A stretch of DNA of 64,000 nt from positions 51,446,171-51,510,170 of the forward strand of contig OX421961.1 in the NCBI GenBank assembly GCA_949128115.1. Direction: 5' to 3'. Position numbers and translations under genes: made by a program. This stretch comes from Anaspis maculata (taxonomy: Eukaryota; Arthropoda; Insecta; Coleoptera; Scraptiidae). The notes under the pieces are model-generated. The model was not told the DNA's origin. It saw only the letters and a list, made by a program, of their open reading frames with translations, and searched no databases. Shown here piece by piece: positions 60,572-64,000 of this stretch (position 1 is its first letter; every line of letters begins with the position of its first letter).

Positions 60572-60682
60572 ACTGAACCGGAGGAAGAAAACGTCCAGCC
60601 GATTGCAGAGCAAGAAGTTTCGGGAAAGCTACCGGAGCCGCCAAAGTTACCCCAGCCATCAAAACAACATGAACATCAATAA
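60572..60682 (+). CDS. Possible C-terminal coding exon, Pro/Glu/Gln-rich
   Basis: An open stretch of 36 codons rich in Glu, Pro and Gln (contains EPEEENVQPIAEQE, ends QPSKQHEHQ) and closed by TAA at 60680-60682. An in-frame TGA at 60569-60571 lies between it and the best acceptor at 60544, so the frame cannot be entered from there. A polyadenylation signal follows at 60799. Coding status is doubtful. Confidence 0.25.
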   Translation, partial: TEPEEENVQPIAEQEVSGKLPEPPKLPQPSKQHEHQ

Positions 60683-60798
60683 TTTATTGTGCTTCAACTA
60701 TTATTATTCGATGCCTTATGAATAGTTTTGACATTAGCATAAATTGTATCATCTGAGGTTCCATAAAGTTTCAAGTGTAGTACCTAGTTGGATGTTCG

Positions 60799-60804
60799 AA
60801 TAAA
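60799..60804 (+). terminator. Candidate polyadenylation signal
   Basis: AATAAA followed by GTGTT and T-rich sequence within 35 bases, in non-repeat DNA. It supports a plus-strand 3' end near 60820. Confidence 0.4.
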
Positions 60805-61354
60805 GTGTTACAAAAATCGACTTCCTCCAGTTTTATTCAATACAACATCTCAACATCCATTTATTCTTAGAATGTGATGGGTTCGATTTAGGTATTTTAT
60901 AATTCAAAAGTTTTTAAGATCAGTAAATTCCTGCACCGCTGCACTCCTCTCTAATTTATTATGAGTATTTCGTAGTAGATTAGTTGAGTAACATCTATTT
61001 AAAATTTGAGCGGAATCGGTGAGATAGTTTCAAAGTTATGACCCTAGTTATGACAAAAGAACAATTTTTCCATTCCAACTTTGGAGGGCTGTATCTCCGT
61101 CATTATGCATTCCTGAAAATGTTCTGTGAATGCAGACTACTTATTTTCCGATTCTCTATTGATTGCCAAAGTTTTCGCACATAAACTCTGATCACCCTAT
61201 ATTTTTTTCAAATTGAACTATTGTTGCTCAGAAGCTTCATTATCTGGATATTGAAGTAACCTACGCCAAAATATAGTGAGCATCAAACCATTCAATTTGA
61301 CGCATCAATTGAGGTCTCCAATTTTCCGTTGTCTCTCTTTACTGTGACGTCATG

Positions 61355-62490
61355 CGTATAATACAGCTACTATAAAAGGGTAGCTGACTCGTCAGCCATT
61401 TTGGTGCAGATGTCAGTCCGACGTTCCGATGTCAAGCGTCTTTTTGCGTCATTTTTGCGTTTAGTAAACCTAGTTTTTCGAAGACAACGTTAGCTATGGA
61501 CGTCAAGTTGCCGTAAATGCGTCGTTGTTGACGTTTCAGAAAAAACTGACAGATATGGTAAGTGTGCACAATTCAACTGCTCTTATCGTGATTTTTCTGG
61601 TAATTTAGTTAGTATACATAAAAAACAGAATAATTTGGGACATGTAGTTCCTCATCCGAGGGAGGGACCATACCTACACCGTGGTGGTGAACTGGTAAAG
61701 AGGATATCAACGACGTCGTGAACGCCGGACCAAAGAGCCCCTACAACCGAGATGAGTTATTCACCTGGATCGACTCGCACAATACTGAGGGAATAATGAA
61801 GTGCCTGATGCCTGCATGCTCGCGAGCTCGCGAAGAACAAATAGTGCAATACTTACCTCCTACGACAATTCATGTGACTTGTAAATTAACAGTACCTACC
61901 TATATGCAGCAATAAAACAGTGAAACAATATGTGTTTGAACGTTCCTCCTAATTTTTAAAGTAGGTAGGTACCTAGGTACCCAAAGCAAATTCGTAACAC
62001 TACTTTGAATCCTCTTCAGCCAGTGTGGTGTACCAAGGGGAGGGCGGGGAGTGCGGTTCGCTCCGGGTACCAGCAGTAAGAGCAGTCAGTGTTGTTGGAT
62101 ATACAGATATGGGGCGCAAGGTCTTGGAGGGTACAAAACAAACTGGAAAAGCTCAGTTTTCTAGGGCGTGATTTTTGCTACCAGAATTCCCGGGGCGCAA
62201 AACTGCCGAATCCGACACGGTTTGGGGGGTTCCACTACAGTCTGCAGTTCATTCTCTAGGTAGGTGGAATTAGGTGAGAGGTCACGCCGCTGTCGGCATT
62301 CATTCATGGACAAGGCAAAGCTCATCATAGTTGAAAACTGATACCTCGTACGACGAGGTTGACGATTTATTTTCAAAATTCCCGCTATTAATTATCCACG
62401 CACCACAACGCGTGACAGAGTGCGCAAATGTGACATCTGCACCAAAATGGCTGACGAGTCAGCTGTCCTATATAGAGTAGCTATACGTAT
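61355..62490. mobile_element. Element with inverted ends of about 60 to 100 bases
   Basis: The left arm contains AGCTGACTCGTCAGCCATTTTGG (as the words AGCTGACTCGTCAGCC then ATTTTGG, near 61382) and the right arm its complement (near 62440). Outer words GTATAATACAGCTACT and AGTAGCTATACGTAT also pair imperfectly. The interior is unique; the 65-codon frame at 61718-61915 has no recognised domain. Probably a deletion derivative of a DNA transposon. Confidence 0.6.
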
Positions 62491-62889
62491 AAGATACGGT
62501 TAATCGAGGTCATTGGGCGCTTCCCAATAAGGCGTATAAGGACACAATTCGACACATATGGACACAATTTGACACAGCTAGCGTTCCAATAGCAGTGATA
62601 GCACCACATGTCGACACAATCGAAACATTGGCGAGGCTGAGTTTAGAATTGAGCTGGCAAGTGCACTTTGACATTGTGTATCCGTCTTGTCGCATTTATT
62701 GGAAAGCGTCCTATGTTTCTTGAGATATGACATTTCGTTTCTGACAATGGGAAATTTTTCGAATCTGACAAGCGCTCTGTCGTGTATTTATTTGATTTCA
62801 GCATGGATTTCATGATTTCACTTGTTCTTACCCTCGTTCTTACCAATAAGTGTGTTATATGTAGTGGAAAACTGAGAAGACTTACAGAA
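62491..62889. other. Upstream flank of the THAP frame
   Basis: Contains repeated TTCGACACA / TTTGACACA words (62548, 62569). No TATA box or clear promoter identified. Confidence 0.3.
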
Positions 62890-63078
62890 ATGGTTCAAGG
62901 GTGTTGTGTCGCTCTATGCGAGTGCGAGAATAAGACGAATACACCCGGCATCACCATGCACCGGTTCAGAAAAGACCCAAACTTGATGGAAGTGTGGCTG
63001 CACCAGCACCACCAGGGATCACGCTGCACCAGACACGTGCATCTTACTACGAAAAAACTCTATTACTTCGTCCATTAA
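62890..63078 (+). CDS. THAP-type zinc-finger frame, short
   Basis: From ATG 62890 the 62-codon frame matches the C2CH THAP signature: Cys6-x3-Cys10, 35 residues, Cys46-x2-His49, with the conserved PGI, MHRFRKDPNL and Trp36 (THAP proteins typically read FHRFPKDP...W). THAP domains bind DNA in P-element transposases and in host regulators derived from them. A pyrimidine-rich acceptor-like TTTATTTGATTTCAG ends at 62802, so 62803-62889 may be 5'UTR. The frame stops at 63078, before the AVPTIF box normally ending the domain, so this is a truncated copy or the donor was missed. It lies just right of a transposon end. Confidence 0.55.
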   Translation: MVQGCCVALCECENKTNTPGITMHRFRKDPNLMEVWLHQHHQGSRCTRHVHLTTKKLYYFVH

Positions 63079-63349
63079 AAACTCCCTTATGGGCTCTAGT
63101 GACTTTCCCCACATGATAATGGGAACAGTATAGCTAACCGATTCAAAATTCCCGCAAAAGTCAGAAACGAAACGTCCAAACGTCATAAACGTCAAAACGT
63201 CAAAGGTGACCTCGAAAAACCATGTACTTTCTATCTCCTAAAATTGGAAAGGTCAATTATCAAAATTGGACAACAAATAACGGAGCTATGGGACTTTTTG
63301 CTTGGAATAGTAGCCAGGGGAGGGGAGGGGGGTCGAAGATAAAGTATAG

Positions 63350-63475
63350 TACGGAACACGAGTAGTAAAGCAATTACGCACTCAGGGAATTACTACACTC
63401 GCTCGCTACGCTCGCTCGTGTGCAACTTTTCCCTGCGTGCGTAATATGCTACTTACTACTCTTGTTACGTAATAT
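63350..63475. repeat. Short palindrome with CTCGCTCGCTACGCTCGCTCG core
   Basis: Outer words CACGAGTAGTAAAGCAATTACGC and GCGTAATATGCTACTTACTACTC-type sequence pair imperfectly; the centre, near 63412, is itself a palindromic CGCTCG-rich core. About 125 bp. Likely a MITE; target duplication not resolved. Confidence 0.6.
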
Positions 63476-63791
63476 ACTATTATATAAATTAACACAAAAG
63501 GGTTGGTTGTCAATTTATCAATAGCTCTCAGGACCCCCCCAAGACATTTTTTTCGCTTGACTCGTACGTATCACGCTGTGTTGCATAACTATCTGACGTA
63601 GGTATAGTATTTGAGTAGTCTGACGAAAGTCTCTGCCAGCCAGACTCTTGCTAATGGGATCAAATGCAAAGTGCGACTGATTTTTATCGAATTCGATTTT
63701 GTCAGACATAAAAATTTGACATTTTACTTGAACATTATGATTTGTTGTCCCTTTTGTGAGTGTTTCAAGCTTCTTCACTTATGTTGCTATA

Positions 63792-63975
63792 CAGGGCCGG
63801 CTTTACAGCTTTTGGCGCCCAAGGCGAAGTTCTGTAATGCGCCCTTTTATGAATGAAAAAATAGCATCTCAAGCGATTTTTTTTTTGAGATAGAGAGATA
63901 AAGGGCGCTCAGGCGCCCCCAAAGTTTGGCGCCCGAGGCTGTCGTCTCTCTCGCCACACCCTAAAGCCGGCCCTG
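63792..63975. mobile_element. hAT-type MITE with perfect 8-bp duplication
   Basis: The 184-bp element has ends CAGGGCCGGCTTTA and TAAAGCCGGCCCTG, flanked by TTGCTATA at 63784-63791 and 63976-63983. The 8-bp duplication and CAGGGCCGGC end are typical of hAT elements. The exact duplication and intact ends suggest recent insertion. Confidence 0.93.
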
Positions 63976-64000
63976 TTGCTATACATTTAACACGATCTGA

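Larger units (their letters stand above)
60028..61354. other. Region with a possible 3'-terminal exon
   Basis: It contains candidate splice sites on the plus strand: donor-like CAG/GTTTGT near 60282, acceptor GTTTAG near 60339, donor CAG/GTATGC near 60475, and acceptor TTTTTAG near 60544. The implied exon 60340-60474 has no long frame joined cleanly to the next. A CAGGGTGG-family single arm lies near 61000-61200 (GGAGGGCTGTATCTCC, ending ATCACCCTATA). Confidence 0.35.

Noticed and set aside
61718..61915. 65-codon plus-strand frame inside the 61355-62490 element
   Set aside because: No transposase motif is seen; the frame is short and the element is probably a deletion derivative.
1..64000. 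CRISPR arrays, tRNA or rRNA genes, bacterial contamination
   Set aside because: No regularly spaced repeat array, no cloverleaf with A/B boxes recognised by eye, and introns plus metazoan transposons argue against bacterial sequence. A tRNAscan run would be needed to exclude a tRNA fully.

Overview
The window is nuclear DNA from an animal, almost certainly an insect. The evidence is an exon of a Sidestep-type immunoglobulin gene (an arthropod family) with consensus splice sites, AT-rich non-coding sequence, insect-type transposons (piggyBac, mariner/Tc1-like, hAT, PIF/Harbinger-like, non-LTR retroelements) and scattered ACCTACCT/AGGTAGGT runs. I cannot fix the order; a hemipteran would fit but is a guess. 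There is no operon, CRISPR array, rRNA or convincing tRNA.

Host genes are sparse. The one secure host coding exon is 12436-12841 on the minus strand: signal peptide plus first V-set Ig domain of a Sidestep-like receptor, with a clean donor at its 3' end and a probable acceptor just upstream of the 5'UTR at 13011/13012. Later exons would lie left of the window and a non-coding first exon somewhere to the right, so much of the window may be intron or 5' flank of this gene. Weaker coding candidates are a possible terminal exon at 30189-30319 (minus), a THAP zinc-finger frame at 62890-63078 (plus), and a possible 3'-terminal exon with a polyadenylation signal near 60572-60804 (plus).

The rest is dominated by mobile DNA, and its most striking property is long inverted repeats (foldback elements, 0.2 to 4.4 kb), often nested and mostly flanked by TA. 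Region by region: 211-4443 is a broken non-LTR retrotransposon whose endonuclease domain is split by a 1,043-bp foldback; 6634-7208, 9458-11151 and 11370-12253 are foldbacks with internal insertions; 14500-19710 is an old diverged inverted pair enclosing two complete foldbacks; 21165-21373 is a compact palindrome; 25249-26023 is a dispersed repeat with CCGT runs; 27001-29133 and 30544-32222 are foldbacks, the second nested; 36298-42797 is a composite in which a mariner-type foldback encloses a piggyBac remnant (itself split by a 2.2-kb palindrome), another inverted repeat and the 3' part of a reverse-transcriptase gene; 44758-45309, 46751-47640, 47661-49007 (mariner-like transposase remnant), 49217-49420, 52751-57133 (4.4-kb palindrome with a 900-bp palindrome inside), 58519-60027, 61355-62490, 63350-63475 and 63792-63975 (hAT MITE with perfect 8-bp duplication) complete the series.

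Two insertions can be dated relative to their hosts. Removing 685-1727 plus one TA restores the retrotransposon frame, and removing 37679-39867 plus one TA restores the 5' coding frame of the piggyBac transposase. Several foldback families share a subterminal block related to GAGATACAGAGTCGGTT and a CCAAnATGGCGGC motif resembling a YY1/Pho site. All calls were made by eye; no database search was run.
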